A stretch of 64,000 nt of DNA, from contig NC_135497.1 in the NCBI RefSeq assembly GCF_052857255.1, forward strand, positions 545,758,031 to 545,822,030. The letters are read 5' to 3'. The translations under genes were made by a program, and so were the position numbers. Within the stretch, counting starts at the first letter, position 1. Each line of letters begins with the position of its first letter. This DNA is from Amblyomma americanum (taxonomy: Eukaryota; Arthropoda; Arachnida; Ixodida; Ixodidae). Positions 1-11,734 of this stretch are shown here, one piece after another. The notes under the pieces were generated by a model, which ran no database searches, had not been told where the DNA came from, and was given only the letters and a program-made list of their open reading frames with translations.

Positions 1-1145
1 GATAGCTCTTCAGTTGTGAAAGGCAGGTCCAACGCTGGGCACTGCCACCGGTGGGATGCCTGATTGACCATCTGCAGAGATCGTCGAAGGCCCTCACCCC
101 GCTGACAGTAGCCTGCAGTAATCACCTGAGACTCCTTTTAGGGATTTTTGTGGCACAGAACCCCTCGCAGTTCTCGGCGCTCGGCCAGATGGCGCAACGC
201 GACTGCGGCCGCTTTTGACGTTAGATACTGCGAAGTAAAATAGACGTTAGCACGAAATGTTGGAATATTGGGGAAGTATACATTTTCGAGGCAATGAGAA
301 CAAATATTTTAAATACAAATCTTAGCCAAAATGATAACGTAAACAAAAAATAAGGGGCATATTTTCCAATACTCTATGTTTGCCACTCGTTCTCGTGGCC
401 TTCAGAATTTTTAGCGCGTGCGAAACATCGAGAATTTCAACAATTCACTTGTCACCAGGCGACTAAAAAGTGGATGCCTGTATTGATCGGTCATTTAAAA
501 TTGATAAGACTGTTAGAGCGATAAACCTTCCTGGGATTTAGTCCAACACGGCGTGCAGGTTGTCTGAGCAGTGGTGCGGACCGCGGTGAGCAATCTGAGC
601 AGAATCTGATAGCTTCTATTTTCTGTATTGCAGACATCAAATAAATAAAACTTAAAATCCTTGGCACATATAGAGAATATATCTCACGCACGCCAAAAGA
701 ACGCAGGCCTGACTGTGAATCGGTCGGTCCGCATGCTACTGAAGCTGCATAATCTTGCACTCCTAACCTAATTAGGCATATATGACTAGCACCGGAATAT
801 CGTGCCTCTCAGCAGGCCTTTGCCCTTTCTTCCTGACTTTCAACATGGGTGCAAGGCAGTCGGGGAACTTTGTTGACACCGCATCTTTCTCAAGACACTG
901 TCGCGCAGTGTACGTACGAGTACATGGCCCTTGTACATGGTTTCCCACGTTTTCGACACGATGAGGCTCAAAATGCTTATCAAATGAATAGTCTGAAATT
1001 AGGAGCGTCCCCTTTGAAACGGGTTAATGGCAGTTGCCACCATGTTCAGCTTTTTCCCTTTATTTTTGTTTAACTGTGTTGTACGTTATTAAAATTCGCC
1101 ATTTTCTTTCAATACGACTTCCCACACTTTTATCCTTGCGTCACC
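1..1145. other. Unassigned intergenic sequence
   Basis: I see no convincing gene. The short ORFs here (60 to 95 codons) have no domain signature and overlap on both strands. The AT-rich stretch around 240-480 has no clear repeat ends. Confidence 0.5.
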
Positions 1146-1147
1146 TC

Positions 1148-1435
1148 TTACCTTCTGAGCCACCAATCCTCCAATCGCTTTTTGCTAATTACAACCGCAG
1201 ATTTATATACATGACGATTGTTATCTATAAACCTTAAGGCCTCTGGAAGAGTGACTGTGCCTGCATCAACATCGGAATGAATACCATCACATTTTAGTAT
1301 GCGGTGTTCTATGGTTTGTACAGATTTGCCACACACAGCACATATGTCATCTTCATTAAATTTCTTTTTGTAGCTGCGGGTTTTTGTACCTTGGTCGCTC
1401 ACTATACACAGCAGGCCATTACACATTGAAACCAT
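1148..1435 (-). pseudogene. LINE ORF2 C-terminal fragment (zinc-finger tail)
   Basis: This 95-codon minus-strand fragment matches the C-terminus of the LINE at 6285-8735. It has the CxxC...HxxxxC arrangement (ICAVCGKSVQTIEH then LKC), followed by a leucine/alanine segment and the terminal KRLEDWWLRR, against [12 protein letters not shown] in the other copy. It is therefore a second, independently decayed member of the same non-LTR family. Everything upstream (RT domain) is lost, so it is a short 5'-truncated or deleted insertion. It is non-functional. Confidence 0.75.
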
Positions 1436-1754
1436 TTGCGTCTGGCTAAAAACTTTGCTGTCATATTGTTGGCTGCCAGCTCACGGTCGCCGGCTAATGT
1501 AGGACTCTACTACTGTGCGCATTTTTGCACATTTTAGTACTTTGTCAGCAACTACCGCTTTTACTTCCCACCACGCTGCATGGGCTTGGAAGGAAGAAAA
1601 AAATTCCCTTACATGCTTCAGACACATGCACTCTAATTTCATTTATTTACTTTCAGGGCCGATCGGCGTTATAGAGAAGAGTGGGTGACTAACAAAATTG
1701 CACGTGTAATAGGCAGGTTAATTGCGATGATTATACACAGCATATTTAAGGGTG

Positions 1755-3050
1755 TCGGGTGCAGTTAGGGACATGACGGAGGCGGAAAGGTGGTTCCACT
1801 CCGTTCTAGTCTTTGCAACAAGTGAATTAGAATAAGGATACGTCCTGCAGCTTGGAAAGCCAAAACTTTGAAACGATGGTTCATGCGGGACGAAAAATAC
1901 GTATGGATAAGAAAAAACGGTTTATTTGGGTATTCATTGGTGAAATGTATTTTCTTAAAAAGACAAGCGAGAAATACGGCGGCGTAAGGAAAGATCAGGA
2001 GGATCTAATGTGTTATCCTTAAGCGTTACAGGGGCTGAACGTGAGTAATTAGAAAGTATAAAACGAGCAGAGCGATTTTAGATAGATTCGAGGGCTTGTA
2101 TGTGCGATTTTGTGTGGGGATCCTAGAGGAACCGGCATTCTAATGTTTCCGGAAGACAAGAGACGTACATAGAAATAGTTCTAGGGGCACACGACCGAGA
2201 GAAAAATTGCGGCCAAGAAAACCAAGTGTTCGGTTAGCACTGTTAGCATTTTGTTCAATGTGCGTTTTCCATGATAGGTTGGCGGAAATATATACGCAAG
2301 GTGCTTATAGTCAGAAACAGAAGTTAACAGAGAGTTATTTAGGAAATGCGTGCATGAAGTCTGGTTAAGCGCACGCTTTATCCTCATTGATTGGCACTTA
2401 CCAACATATGCCACTTGTAGCACCAAGTAGAGATGTTATCAAGATCAGATTGAAGAGTGACTGTATCGGAAGGGTTAGATATTTGTCTATATAATACACA
2501 GTCATTAGCGTAAACTCTAATTTGTGAGTAAATGGGATCATAGAGGTCGTGAATATAAATTAGGAAAGCGGAGGACCTAGCACGGAGCCCTGAGGAACCC
2601 CGGATGTTACAGGACATACAGGTGAGTCACAGTCAATAATTGTAACCTACTGGGTGCGGTCCTGCAAAAAAACACTAAATTCATTTCATAAGGTTAGTAT
2701 CAGGATTCAGTTTGCTAAGCTTGAAAAGTAGTAGTGATGTGACACAATATCAAGTGCTTTCGCAAAATCGATAAAAATGCAATCCACGAATTATGAAGAA
2801 CCCAGAATGGGACCAAATCATTGGCAAAAGCGAGCAGCTGAGCTTAGCAGTAATGGTGTTTGCGAAAACAGTGCCGATTAGGTGTCACGAAGCAGATAGA
2901 ATCAAGATGAGACATAAGGCTAGAATATATTGTGTGTTCAAGCAGCTTGCATGCAATTGACGTTAATGAGATTGGTCTGCAGTTGTGGACGTCGTAAGAG
3001 TTATGCATCGGAGCCGCCATTCCCACCATCCACCCGTCGGGCAACATGGC
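1755..3050 (-). pseudogene. Jockey/CR1-like LINE RT fragment
   Basis: This is minus-strand reverse transcriptase of a non-LTR retrotransposon, broken by frameshifts. From 3047 downwards one reads a fingers motif (NCRPISLTSIACKLLEH at 2930-3000), a QHGF-like motif (NRHCFRKHH), a degraded palm-B region (LIYIHDLYDPIYSQIRVYA, with the catalytic YADD reduced to YANDC near 2490-2520), YKHL near 2300, and a C-terminal tail reading LESI..RSARFILSNYS near 2050-2100. The tail ends around 1760 with TRTEWNHLSASV. Endonuclease and ORF1 are absent, and the 5' side is cut at about 3050 by a mariner-type repeat. Confidence 0.75.
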
Positions 3051-3059
3051 GCTCTGGAA

Positions 3060-3567
3060 TTACTGCGTCTTGACTCGACGGCGTCGCACCAGCGGCAGGC
3101 CGCTATGTTGGCGGTGGTTTCTTGTCTGCGTCAGCCAGTGGCACACATGACGGCGCGAGTTGCCACCGCCAACATATAGGCCTGCCGCTGGTGCGAGGCC
3201 GTCGAGTCAAGGCTGCCGGTGATTTCGTTTGCTCAAACCACGCTTGAGATCAGCACAATCTTGGCGCGCAAGTGCGTTAGTCACGTGGTTTATTTTGTAT
3301 TTCGCGGGCTTTCTATGGAGCTGGGAAGAAAAGACACACGCGTGAGGGTTTCCTTATCGTAAATAATGGCGCGGGGATTTCTGAAGGGGATCGACAACTC
3401 TTCAAATGCAATTTGTTGTCTTAAGTGAATATTTATTAATTAATTACGAAACAAAAAATGCTTGTGGTGAGCAGGATGGCTGTCACCAATATGCATCTGG
3501 TTTCACTCACCTGTCTCTAATAACTTATTTTTAAACCCTTGGTTCAAGTTAGCTGGAACTCCCTGTA
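3060..3567. mobile_element. Folded-back mariner terminal fragment (copy A)
   Basis: The right end (about 3190-3567) closely matches the terminal region of the mariner copy at 33150-33558, including the outer end reading AGCTGGAACTCCCTGTA. The left part (3069-3212) is a large imperfect hairpin whose arms both carry the GACGGC/GCACCAGCGG motif. I infer that the two inverted ends of a transposon were joined by an internal deletion, a MITE-like derivative. There is no transposase sequence. Confidence 0.6.
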
Positions 3568-3569
3568 TA

Positions 3570-4900
3570 CCTTGGCACCAGAATACAGTTTTTGCGGTTT
3601 ATGCCAGTTCTGAAATAATATACACTCTGTAAAACTTTTATTCGGACATTTTTTACTGTAGTCCTCTAGGTATTGTAATTAAATTTGTTTGCATACTGTC
3701 ATGCCAAACTTAAGAGCTTCTATTTACTAGAACAAATCTGACGGCAATATTCTGAGTTTTTCCAAATTTCCCTATAAGCTCAGGTGTGTGTCCCAACAAA
3801 CACATACATATTCAAGTATCGATGTCACTTGACTGAAATACCACTATAGTTTGGGCTACACGATAAATGCTGAAATTCCGCTGCAGGAAACCCAAAAGTT
3901 ATGCTGCACTATTTTCAATGTATTTAATATGCTTACTTTATCGTAAGATGTTGAATGACGCCTAGATATTTAAATTATATGCTTATCCTTAAAGTAATAA
4001 CTATTTTTATGTGTACGCTGATGGTTTACTTGTTTTCTTGCAAAGATGACGTGGGCGGTTTTGTTTATATTTAGATGTACCAACGCACAAAACCAGTCTG
4101 CTTAGTGTCTAAATCACCTTACAAGATTTATGATTCAGAAATGGCACCTACTATTATAAAAAACAAGACAATCATCAGCAATCATCCTGGATGTAGAGTG
4201 CAAAGCATTTGAAACATCACTAATACATAACAAAAGCAGTCCCAATACTGAGCCTTGGGGTTGAGAATCGTTCAGAACGACAGCGCGTTTTTGTAATGAA
4301 AAATATTCGGCAATCTGCTGAGTTTTTTTGAAATTCAAGTTCTACGCTTTTAATGCGGTAAGGAGCGGTTGCGCGATTGTATCAAATGCTTTGCAAAAAT
4401 CTAAGAAAACGCAATCAGCAACGTACTGCCTGTCAGTTGTCAAGCCTAAATCGCAGGTTAACTCTCCCGACTGTGTATTTAAAGATTAACACGACGCCTG
4501 TAAACACGTTGTCTGGGACTTAGAGGATTGTGTTTGGTTCAATGAGTCGCAATGCAGTTATACATGACGTGCTGCATAACTTTGCAGGTTTTACTAGTCA
4601 AGGAAACGTGCCTGTAGTTCCGAACCGAGTTTCGCATACCACTCTTATACATGGGAACGATGCGTGTTAGCTTCCAGTCAGCAGTAAAGATGACTTCACT
4701 GTGAGTTTTCTCGGAGAACCGGTAGAAAGCATAACGCATCCGCGCAGTTTCTTATAATTGCGGCGGGAATGTTATCAAGACCACACACCTTGGCCTGGTT
4801 TACATCTTGAAGTAATATACGGACGCCATTAACACAAAAGGCTTATTCCGATGTTCTGACTGTTTCAGCGGAGAATATAAATCTCACAAAACGCGAGCGA
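3570..4900 (-). pseudogene. Second jockey/CR1-like LINE RT fragment
   Basis: Minus-strand RT pieces read in order from high to low coordinates. WKLTRIVPMYKSG and NYRHVSLTSKTCKVMQHV (4560-4680) are the fingers region. QPQGSVLGLLLLCISDV (4200-4270) is palm motif B. IADDCLVFY (4150-4180) is motif C. DLDT.QTGFVRW (about 4090-4110) is the downstream region. These segments are homologous to the LINE at 1755-3050 but belong to a separate insertion. There are stops and frameshifts throughout, and no intact ORF. The lower boundary around 3570 is set by the neighbouring mariner end, not by a visible tail. Confidence 0.7.
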
Positions 4901-5464
4901 GACAGTATGAAAAATTAACAGCTAAAAGTTCAAGTTTATACCACGAATGTATCACGAATGTTTGTATCATGATTCTTCAAAGCAGGTGCCAAGGTAATGT
5001 CCTTGCCATTCCCTTTCACATATCGCCGAAATTAGCGTACCTACGCGTGTATTTTGCGCCCTTTTTTTCTTTAAATTAAGGCTTCAAAAAGGGTATGCGT
5101 AAATTGGGCGAATATTTTTTCAACATGTCCTAACAAACTCTACAAAGGTCATTACGAGCAATATATACTGTATGTTGCCGCCTGTACGTCGACGCCCCCA
5201 ACTCGCACCCCTCCCCCCCCCCCCCCAAAAAAAAGTTGCCTCCGAATATAAGACGCATACATCCTCGCGCCCCGCCCCACGTTATGTAGTTCCCTGCGGG
5301 ATGACTTGACGGCGCGTGCGCAGCTTAAAGCAATAAACGCGGAACGATAAGATTGCAAAGCCAGCGGTGGGAGGCAAAGGAGACAACGGACGATAAAACG
5401 GCGCCCTCGCGTGCGGCCGGCTGGCAAGCAGCGAATGGAACAGCAAACGGTTCGGTAGGTTCGG
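4901..5464. other. Unassigned; contains a C-homopolymer
   Basis: No gene was recognised. A C-rich run followed by A-rich sequence lies at 5206-5235. The stretch 5150-5460 becomes GC-rich. Two overlapping ORFs on the minus strand (5152-5427 and 5282-5500) look like by-products of this composition. Confidence 0.4.
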
Positions 5465-5504
5465 TATAGTGCCTAGAATATACCAGTATATTCTAGGCAC
5501 TATA
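5465..5504. repeat. Perfect 18-bp-arm hairpin
   Basis: Arms 5465-5482 (TATAGTGCCTAGAATATA) and 5487-5504 are exact reverse complements around a 4-nt CCAG spacer. There is no T-run, so it is not a terminator. It may be the core of a small inverted-repeat element or a structured transcript element. Confidence 0.85.
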
Positions 5505-5617
5505 GTTTCGGATGCGGACGCGCGCGCAACTGTTCGTCCGGAAAAGCGACCGCCAGCTCGAGCGAGCCGATGAAAGGCGCACAGTTCATGCCCTTGCCAC
5601 TCGCACCTTTCGTAACA

Positions 5618-5641
5618 AAAGCCCCTTGATCAAGGGGCTTT
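5618..5641. repeat. Perfect 24-bp palindrome
   Basis: The sequence is AAAGCCCCTTGA followed by its exact reverse complement, centred on TGATCA. It lies 114 bp right of the 5465-5504 hairpin. No gene context explains it. Confidence 0.85.
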
Positions 5642-6284
5642 GTACCTTTGATTCAATCGTCGGTCTTCGAAGTAGGGCACGTAACTCGGCTTTAAACCAC
5701 GGTTTGCCTCGAGTTCTCCTAGATGATATGTATGATTCTTGACGGGACACAAGCTTAACGTAGTTAAAACAGCTCCTGTGTAGGAATATTCCACATTAGT
5801 TCAATATTTAATTGCGAATCGAAAGCAGCGCTAATCGCCTCCTCATAGCTGGCCTTGCTGTCTTTCTGCCAGATGTTTTCGCAACCTTCGCATATAGGTC
5901 TATAGTGCTGATAGAACAATATTGCGGAAGCTCAAACCTGGCCACACCCGTACTTTGCACACAACATAAGCCTATTACAAAGCAAGAGCTAGACTACATG
6001 GCCTGTGCCGTCAGTTCGCGATGGCTCAGGTCATAGTCTCCTATATTTTCCACGCCAGGTCATTGGCGTCAGGATAAAAGAAAGCCGACCGTCGCACTTT
6101 TTGTCAAGGCTGCGAGCGCCACCTCTCGGCGATCTGGAAAAGTACGCGTGGGGCGGTGAATGAGGCGCTCGCCAAGAAGAGGCGCTCGCATCGGAAAATA
6201 CCCAAAACTTCGTTCATCGCCTGGTTCATCGCGGCTCGCCTAGTTTTGCCGCTGGCCGTTATGAGGCGTTCGCATCGCAGACAG
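5642..6284. other. Unassigned; GC-rich toward the right
   Basis: Short ORFs only. The region 6090-6280 repeats the words GAGGCG and GCTCGC several times in a loosely repetitive way, without clear units. The LINE starts just after it. Confidence 0.4.
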
Positions 6285-8735
6285 AATGGGCTTATACCAA
6301 ATTAACTCGATTACTGGAGCTAGAGCTAGCTAAGGTGCGAGTAAAGCAAGAAGGGAAAAGTTGCAAACCCAAGAGTTGGTGGGATGAGGAGGTCAAGAGG
6401 GCAATAGAAAAGCGCCAGGAAGCGTCCAGGGAACACAGATATTCCAAGAAGAGGGGGGAACCAAAACCCGAAGTAGACAGAAAATGGGATACCTTCATAA
6501 AGTGCGGAAGGGACGCATCTTATTTGATTAATGAAAAAATTAGAAGAAAGGGTGCCCAATGGATGTAAAAAGTAAATAAAAAGGATAGAAAAGCAGCCGA
6601 AAAATTCTGGAAACATCTAAATGCAATGAGTAATAAAACTAGGCTAGAACAAAGGTTTATTGTTACAGATGAGGGTATTCGACTAGAAGGGGATGAAGCA
6701 ATAAAACACATAGGAACAAGGATGCCGGAAAAATTTTCAGCAAAGCACGTGGTACATAATTTATCGAAGGAGGATAGACCGCTTACAGCAATAGCTTCAC
6801 TTAAGCAAGGAGAGTGGGAATTGGCAGAGAAGAAGGTTCCTATTGGCAAATCAACAGGACCACATGGTATCCCGATTATGTTGATAAAGAAGTTAGGACC
6901 AAAATCCAAGCAAACATTAATACAGGTAGTGAACAAAATGATAGTGGATGAGAAAGTCCCCGACGAATGGCGATTAAGTAGAATGAACATGATATATAAG
7001 GGAAAGAGGGACAAAGCAGACTAAGTAACTATCGTCCCATAACAGTGACATCTGTGGTTTACAGGGTGGTGATGCAAATTATAAAGGATAGACTGCAGGC
7101 TTGGGTGGAGAACGAGGGGGTGTTAGGGGAACTACAGAATGGGTTCCGGAAACAAAGGAGGTTGGAGGACAATCGATTTTCATTCACACAGTGTATAGAA
7201 ATTGCGGAAAAGGAACATAGGCCCTTATGGCTAGCATTTCTGGATATTAGGAGAGCCTATGACAACGTTACTCAGGAGCATTTGTGGGACATACTGGGCA
7301 CATTGGATGTGGAAAATGGAGTAATCAATTTTTTAAAAAGATATATATAGAGGTAACAGAGTGCTCATAAAATGGAAAAAATGTATCAGGACCTGTAGAG
7401 ATACAGCGGGGGCTTAGACAAGGATGTCCTCTGTCTCCTTTGTTGTTCATGTTGTACCTGCAAGGGTTGGAGACCAAGCTAGAGCGGAGCGAACTAGGCT
7501 TCAACCTATCTTTTTTCAAGCAAGGGGAATTGATTAAACAGACATTACCGGGACTAATATACGCGGACGATATAGTGATAATAGCTGACAACAAGGAAGA
7601 TCTTCAGAAGTTGTTAGACATATGCAGTACAGAGGGAGATAGATTAGGCTTCAAGTATAGTGAGGAAAAATCTGCAGTCATGATATTTAATGAAGAGGGC
7701 GGCGAGCATAGAATACAGGAGTTCGTGCTAAAAGTAGTGAATGAGTACAAGTATCTTGGGGTGTGGATAAATAACAGTGTTGAGTATCTGACAGAGCATG
7801 AAAAATATGTAATGAATAAAGCTAGTAGGAATGCAGCTGTCATAAAAAATAGGGCACTGTGGAATTACAATAGGTATGAGGTGGTAAGAGGGATCTGGAA
7901 AGGGGTGATGGTCCCTAGCCTGACCTTCGGTAATGCGGTCCTGTGTATGAGGCCAGATGTTCAAGCAAGGCTGGAAATTAGGCAACGGGGAGTAGGGAGG
8001 TTAGCTTTGGGAGCACATGGCAATACACGAAATCAGGAGGTACAGGGTGATATGGGATGGGCGCCTTTCGAGAGCAGAGAGGCTAGCAGTAAGATAGCAT
8101 TTGAGGAACGATTGAGAAAGATGGAGGAAAAGCGGTGGGCTAGGAAAGTTTTCAGATACCTGTATATAAAGAATGTTGACACGAAATGGAGAAAGCGAAC
8201 TAGAAAATTGACAAGCAAATATCTGGACAGCAGTAAGGGGGCAAATCAGCAATCATCGGTTAGGAAAAAGGGTAAAGAAACAGAGAGAGCTCTGTGGAAA
8301 ACAGGGATGCTGACGAAATCGGCACTGGGAACATACCGGACCTTTAAAAAGGAAATTGTCAAAGAAAATATCAATGATAATTGTAGGGGATGCTCTTTGT
8401 TGTTTGAGGCCAGGACTGGAGTTTTGCGGACTAAGGCGTATAGAGTCAGGTACCAGGAGATAGACACTTTGTGCATTGCGTGCGGAGAGGAGGAGGAAAC
8501 GGCTGAACACTTGATACTTTTCTGTAAAGGGCTTCACCCTGCAGTGGAAAGCAGCGGGGCTGACTTACCCAAGGCATTGGGGTTTAGGGATAGTGAAGGG
8601 AAAGTGGATTTTAAGAGGTTAGAAGTAACCAAGCGAAGGTTATCTGATTGGTGGCTAAAAGCAAGACAGGAGTAAAATTTCGCAAGACATGGCTAGGTGG
8701 CTTGAGCCACCGCCCGATGTAAAGGGTTCAGCCGT
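6285..8735 (+). pseudogene. 5'-truncated LINE ORF2 (RT plus C-terminal zinc finger)
   Basis: This is the reverse transcriptase part of a non-LTR retrotransposon, which copies its own RNA into the genome by target-primed reverse transcription. The pieces in order are: a basic linker (6335-6568, ended by TAA); RT fingers with KSTGPHGIPIMLIK (6840-6890); a stop at 7022 after KRDKAD; NYRPITVTSVVYR (7026-7062); GFRKQRRLEDNRF; palm A FLDIRRAYD (7239-7265); a frameshift near 7345; palm B QRGLRQGCPLSPLLF (7405-7445); palm C YADDIVI (7560-7580); KYLGVWI (7750-7770); and a C-terminal CIACG...HLILFC zinc finger (8470-8525), then DWWLKARQE and a stop at 8673-8675. The long terminal ORF 7440-8675 (411 codons) is open. 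The APE endonuclease is missing. At least two stops and one frameshift make it inactive. The clade is uncertain. Confidence 0.88.
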
Positions 8736-8836
8736 ATCCATCCATCCATCCATCCATCCATCCATCCATCCATCCATCCATCCATCCATCCATCCATCCA
8801 TCCATCCATCCATCCATCCATCCATCCATCCATCCA
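8736..8836. repeat. (ATCC)n microsatellite at the LINE 3' end
   Basis: About 100 bp of CATC/ATCC tetranucleotides directly follow the LINE 3' UTR (AAGGGTTCAGCCGTATCC). Non-LTR elements often end in simple repeats, so this is most likely the expanded tail of the element. The repeat makes open frames on both strands (IHPS and MDGW repeats) that are not genes. Confidence 0.9.
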
Positions 8837-9917
8837 ACCCGCTGGCGACAGAGAGAGTGAACATGCGCACGAACCGGTAGCACGTGCCCATTCCTCTCCT
8901 GACCTCCTCACACTTCGCCCGCAGGGAACGCTGGTAGCGTTGACTTTGCTCGATCGGCCGCTTTTGAGCTGATGCCCTGGCATGGAAAATATAGGAGGCT
9001 ATGCTCAGGCACATAGTTCCTATAGCAACTGCGGCCTAGAAATGCATGAACATCGACTCCCTCAAGATGTTTGTTGGCCAGCCGACCAGTCAATATCCGG
9101 GAGGAGGAGAAGGAAGAGGAAAAGCAGGGAGGTTAACCACAAGGTTAGTTCCCCCGCCCCATGAACAAGGCTCTCATTGTTAACAGTTGCAGCAAAACTG
9201 GATAAAAAAAGTGGTTTTACAGGTGGATGAGGAGGCCTTTCAAATTACCCTAGAACCAGTACCTTTATTTTCGGAAACATTATTATTCACACATTTATTG
9301 AGTTTTATTATCAGGAAATTCCAGTTCGACGCATGAAATGTTGCACTGAAAGGAATAAGCAATCCTTCACCACAAGGTCACTGGTCTCGACGAAAACTGT
9401 TACGTGCCAGGAACTGCTTCATTACTCGAGATAGTCAGGTGAAAGCAAGATTGTCTGCGCAAGACAGTGCTCGATTTGATTGTACAAAGAAGAAAGTCAA
9501 AGTCATCACATATATTTTTTATACTGCGATGGTTGATTGACCAAACGTTGACAAGGCACTTCGCGGCATGAACACTTCTCTCTCTCTTCGTAATTCCTCC
9601 CGTATATCATCGTCTTGACTTTCCCATTGAAAGCGCCCGCTCCGCAAGTGAAGCGTATGCAGTCTGACCGGTTTCAAGACTTCCCTGCTCTCTAGATTGG
9701 CATAAGACCACAGTTCTATTCCCTTGTCGCATACAGTATCGGAACAGTCTTCAGGTATTGCAACGCTCAATCCCCTGAGCTTCTAATGTTTTGTAAAATA
9801 CAGTCTAGTGGGCTTTAAAATAACTGAAACGCGCAATGATGGGCAGATTTATTTCTTGGGAAATTTACCCAGGCTGTGAGCACATTCGCCGATGGTCGCC
9901 GCCGATGGTCGCTGCGG
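8837..9917. other. Unassigned sequence
   Basis: No domain was recognised in any frame. An 83-codon minus-strand ORF at 9519-9770 has no recognised motif. It lies just downstream of the LINE scrap at 9918-10139 in the same orientation and could be part of that remnant, but I cannot show it. Confidence 0.35.
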
Positions 9918-10139
9918 TCAGTGTCCAATAATGCCGAACTCCGTTAGCGGGCGCGTATCGAAGTGTTCCAGCGCACGGCGTAGAGAATGTATATCAGAAC
10001 TGTATGCTGGGCATTCCCAAAGAATGTGGAATATGGTTTCATCGCGGCCACAAATGTCACATGCAGGGTTATCAGCCATGCCGATCACAATAGAGTAATA
10101 GTTTGTGAATGCGACATCAAGCCACAGGCGACACAGCAA
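9918..10139 (-). pseudogene. LINE C-terminal zinc-finger fragment (zf-RVT-like)
   Basis: The minus-strand product contains DNPACDICGRDETIFHILW followed by ECPAY, a CxxC...HxxxxC finger of the kind found after the RT domain in several non-LTR retrotransposon clades. It is preceded by a hydrophobic helix (FTNYYSIVIGMA) and followed by a leucine-rich helix (LRRALEHF). It differs from the fingers at 1148 and 8470, so it belongs to another family. No RT core is adjacent. Confidence 0.6.
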
Positions 10140-10859
10140 AGTTGCCTCACGTTGTGGTAGGCCGGATGGAAGCCGTAGCCTTAGGTACGAAGTTTATGCA
10201 GAAGCTCTATAGCTTTCCTCTTAGGCCTTATGGCTATGCTTGGGCAAATGGCTTCGCTTGGGTAATGAGTAATTTTATGCCTTATCACAGATTTACTCCA
10301 CCATGGGGGATTCCCCTAGACATTTGACCAACAGTAAAAACTTGTGCAAGGGTGACCACCATCTGGCCGGTTCCACACCTCATCGTTTCAGTACTGCTCC
10401 AGTGATTTTGTAGCCGACACTTGGCAGTCGACGCCTACCAGCTCGGAATACCAAACGTTCAAATTCATCACTGGCTGAGCACTGTTGTGACTCCAGTTTC
10501 CCAAACATTCCAGTCGAAAACGACGAGTGCCAGGCAGGTGGCATTGAACATAATTCATCAGGATCTACCGAAGAGAAAATATTCGCGGAGAATACCTGCG
10601 TGAGCATGAAAAATTTGGAAGCGCCACCGCCATTTCACCGGTTGTACGTACCTGGTTCCACGCGCTAGACATTTTCAAAAAGGCGCAGAACTTGGCATCA
10701 CTCTTGTAAGCTACCATTGCCAATGCTATGCTCGTGACATTTTTTTTTTTGGCATAGCCACGCTCGGTTTCGGAGCATTAAAGGCTTAAATACTGCGCGG
10801 TTGCTAACTCTGATACCCTCTAATGGCCTTTGGTGTGAATACTGGCGGTCGATAGCACC
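10140..10859. other. Unassigned sequence
   Basis: No gene was recognised. A T-run sits at 10741-10750. The ORFs are short and compositional. Confidence 0.35.
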
Positions 10860-11374
10860 ACGTGCCGAGTTCGGAAGCCGACAGACAGGCGGTTTTCCCA
10901 CGCTCCGGTCGGACATTTCGCGCAGTCCCGACGACTGCCAGACGTCATTTGCCTTTTTCTGCGAGCCGACTGTGGAACTTCACCCGGCCTGCGTGCAGAC
11001 GAACAAGCCACGTGGTACGACCCGCGGGGCTCAGTGAACAGCGCGCATACGCGGGGTGGAAGCTCATCGTATAGCCGCGGCCGTAACGCTGCGCGCAAAT
11101 CGTGTTCCGGGGCCGACTTTGCGGAGTTCATTAAACGTGCACCGAGTGAAGGGAGCGAGTCTTTTCCCACAGAATAGGCGGCTTTGCGATACAGGGGGAC
11201 CCTCCCGCGGGGCAGACGGATTATGACGGGCGAGCGGAGGTCGAAGCCGCAAACAGTGACACGTGACCGCGAAGCCGCCCGCGCATCTGGTTTTGTGTTC
11301 ATGTTCTCGTGTGGGCGTGTACGTGCATGTGAAGTGATACGTTTTTGGAGACGAGAACTTCACTAACCCTGACG
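10860..11374 (+). promoter_or_regulatory. GC- and CpG-rich segment, possible promoter region
   Basis: This roughly 500-bp stretch is visibly richer in G+C and CpG than its AT-rich surroundings, and it ends just before a small ORF with a signal-peptide-like start. The promoter role is an inference from composition and position only. Long ORFs on both strands (for example 10820-11302 minus) are expected by-products of the high GC content. Confidence 0.25.
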
Positions 11375-11509
11375 ATGCTCTCTCGCTCTCACAGTCTCCA
11401 CCTGTTTGTGGCAGTACTGATTGCGACGCACTTTGTCCCACGCGAGAACTCAGGTCTGCCTGTTAAGTTTCTAAACAGTTTTGCTCAAGCGCAGCATTCA
11501 AAAGACTAG
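11375..11509 (+). CDS. Small ORF with signal-peptide-like start (possible first exon)
   Basis: This 44-codon ORF begins ATGCTCTCTCGC. Its N-terminus has a short polar/basic start, then a hydrophobic core (LFVAVLIATHFV), then a polar segment (PREN), which is the layout of a secretory signal peptide. A CAG|GT splice-donor-like site lies at 11451-11455, so the coding part could be a first exon ending there, with the rest of the ORF intronic. Downstream exons were not found, because the sequence soon runs into THAP and RTE remnants. It could also be a chance ORF; no homology is claimed. Confidence 0.25.
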   Translation: MLSRSHSLHLFVAVLIATHFVPRENSGLPVKFLNSFAQAQHSKD

Positions 11510-11734
11510 TTTCGCAACTTATCATGCCAGAGAGCTATAGCGCCATTTTCAGTCTGAAGCTGCCAAAAAAAACGTTATTGGCTATAGGCTCCGGGACTCA
11601 AGTGAGGAAAACACTTACAAGGCTGCTAAGGGTAGCAAGAGCTATGGCTGCTATACGACCTCGCTCAGCGATGCTGTCTGCTTCAAAGAACTCCACGAGT
11701 AATTTATAAAAATATACTTTCTGAAGCATAAGGA

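Noticed and set aside
5618..5641. Rho-independent terminator
   Set aside because: There is no U tract and nothing else in the window is prokaryotic.
6520..7014. 164-codon minus-strand ORF
   Set aside because: Antisense shadow of the LINE RT, which has motif support on the plus strand.
8655..9014. ORFs of IHPS or MDGW repeats around 8.7-9.0 kb
   Set aside because: They are translations of the (ATCC)n microsatellite on both strands.
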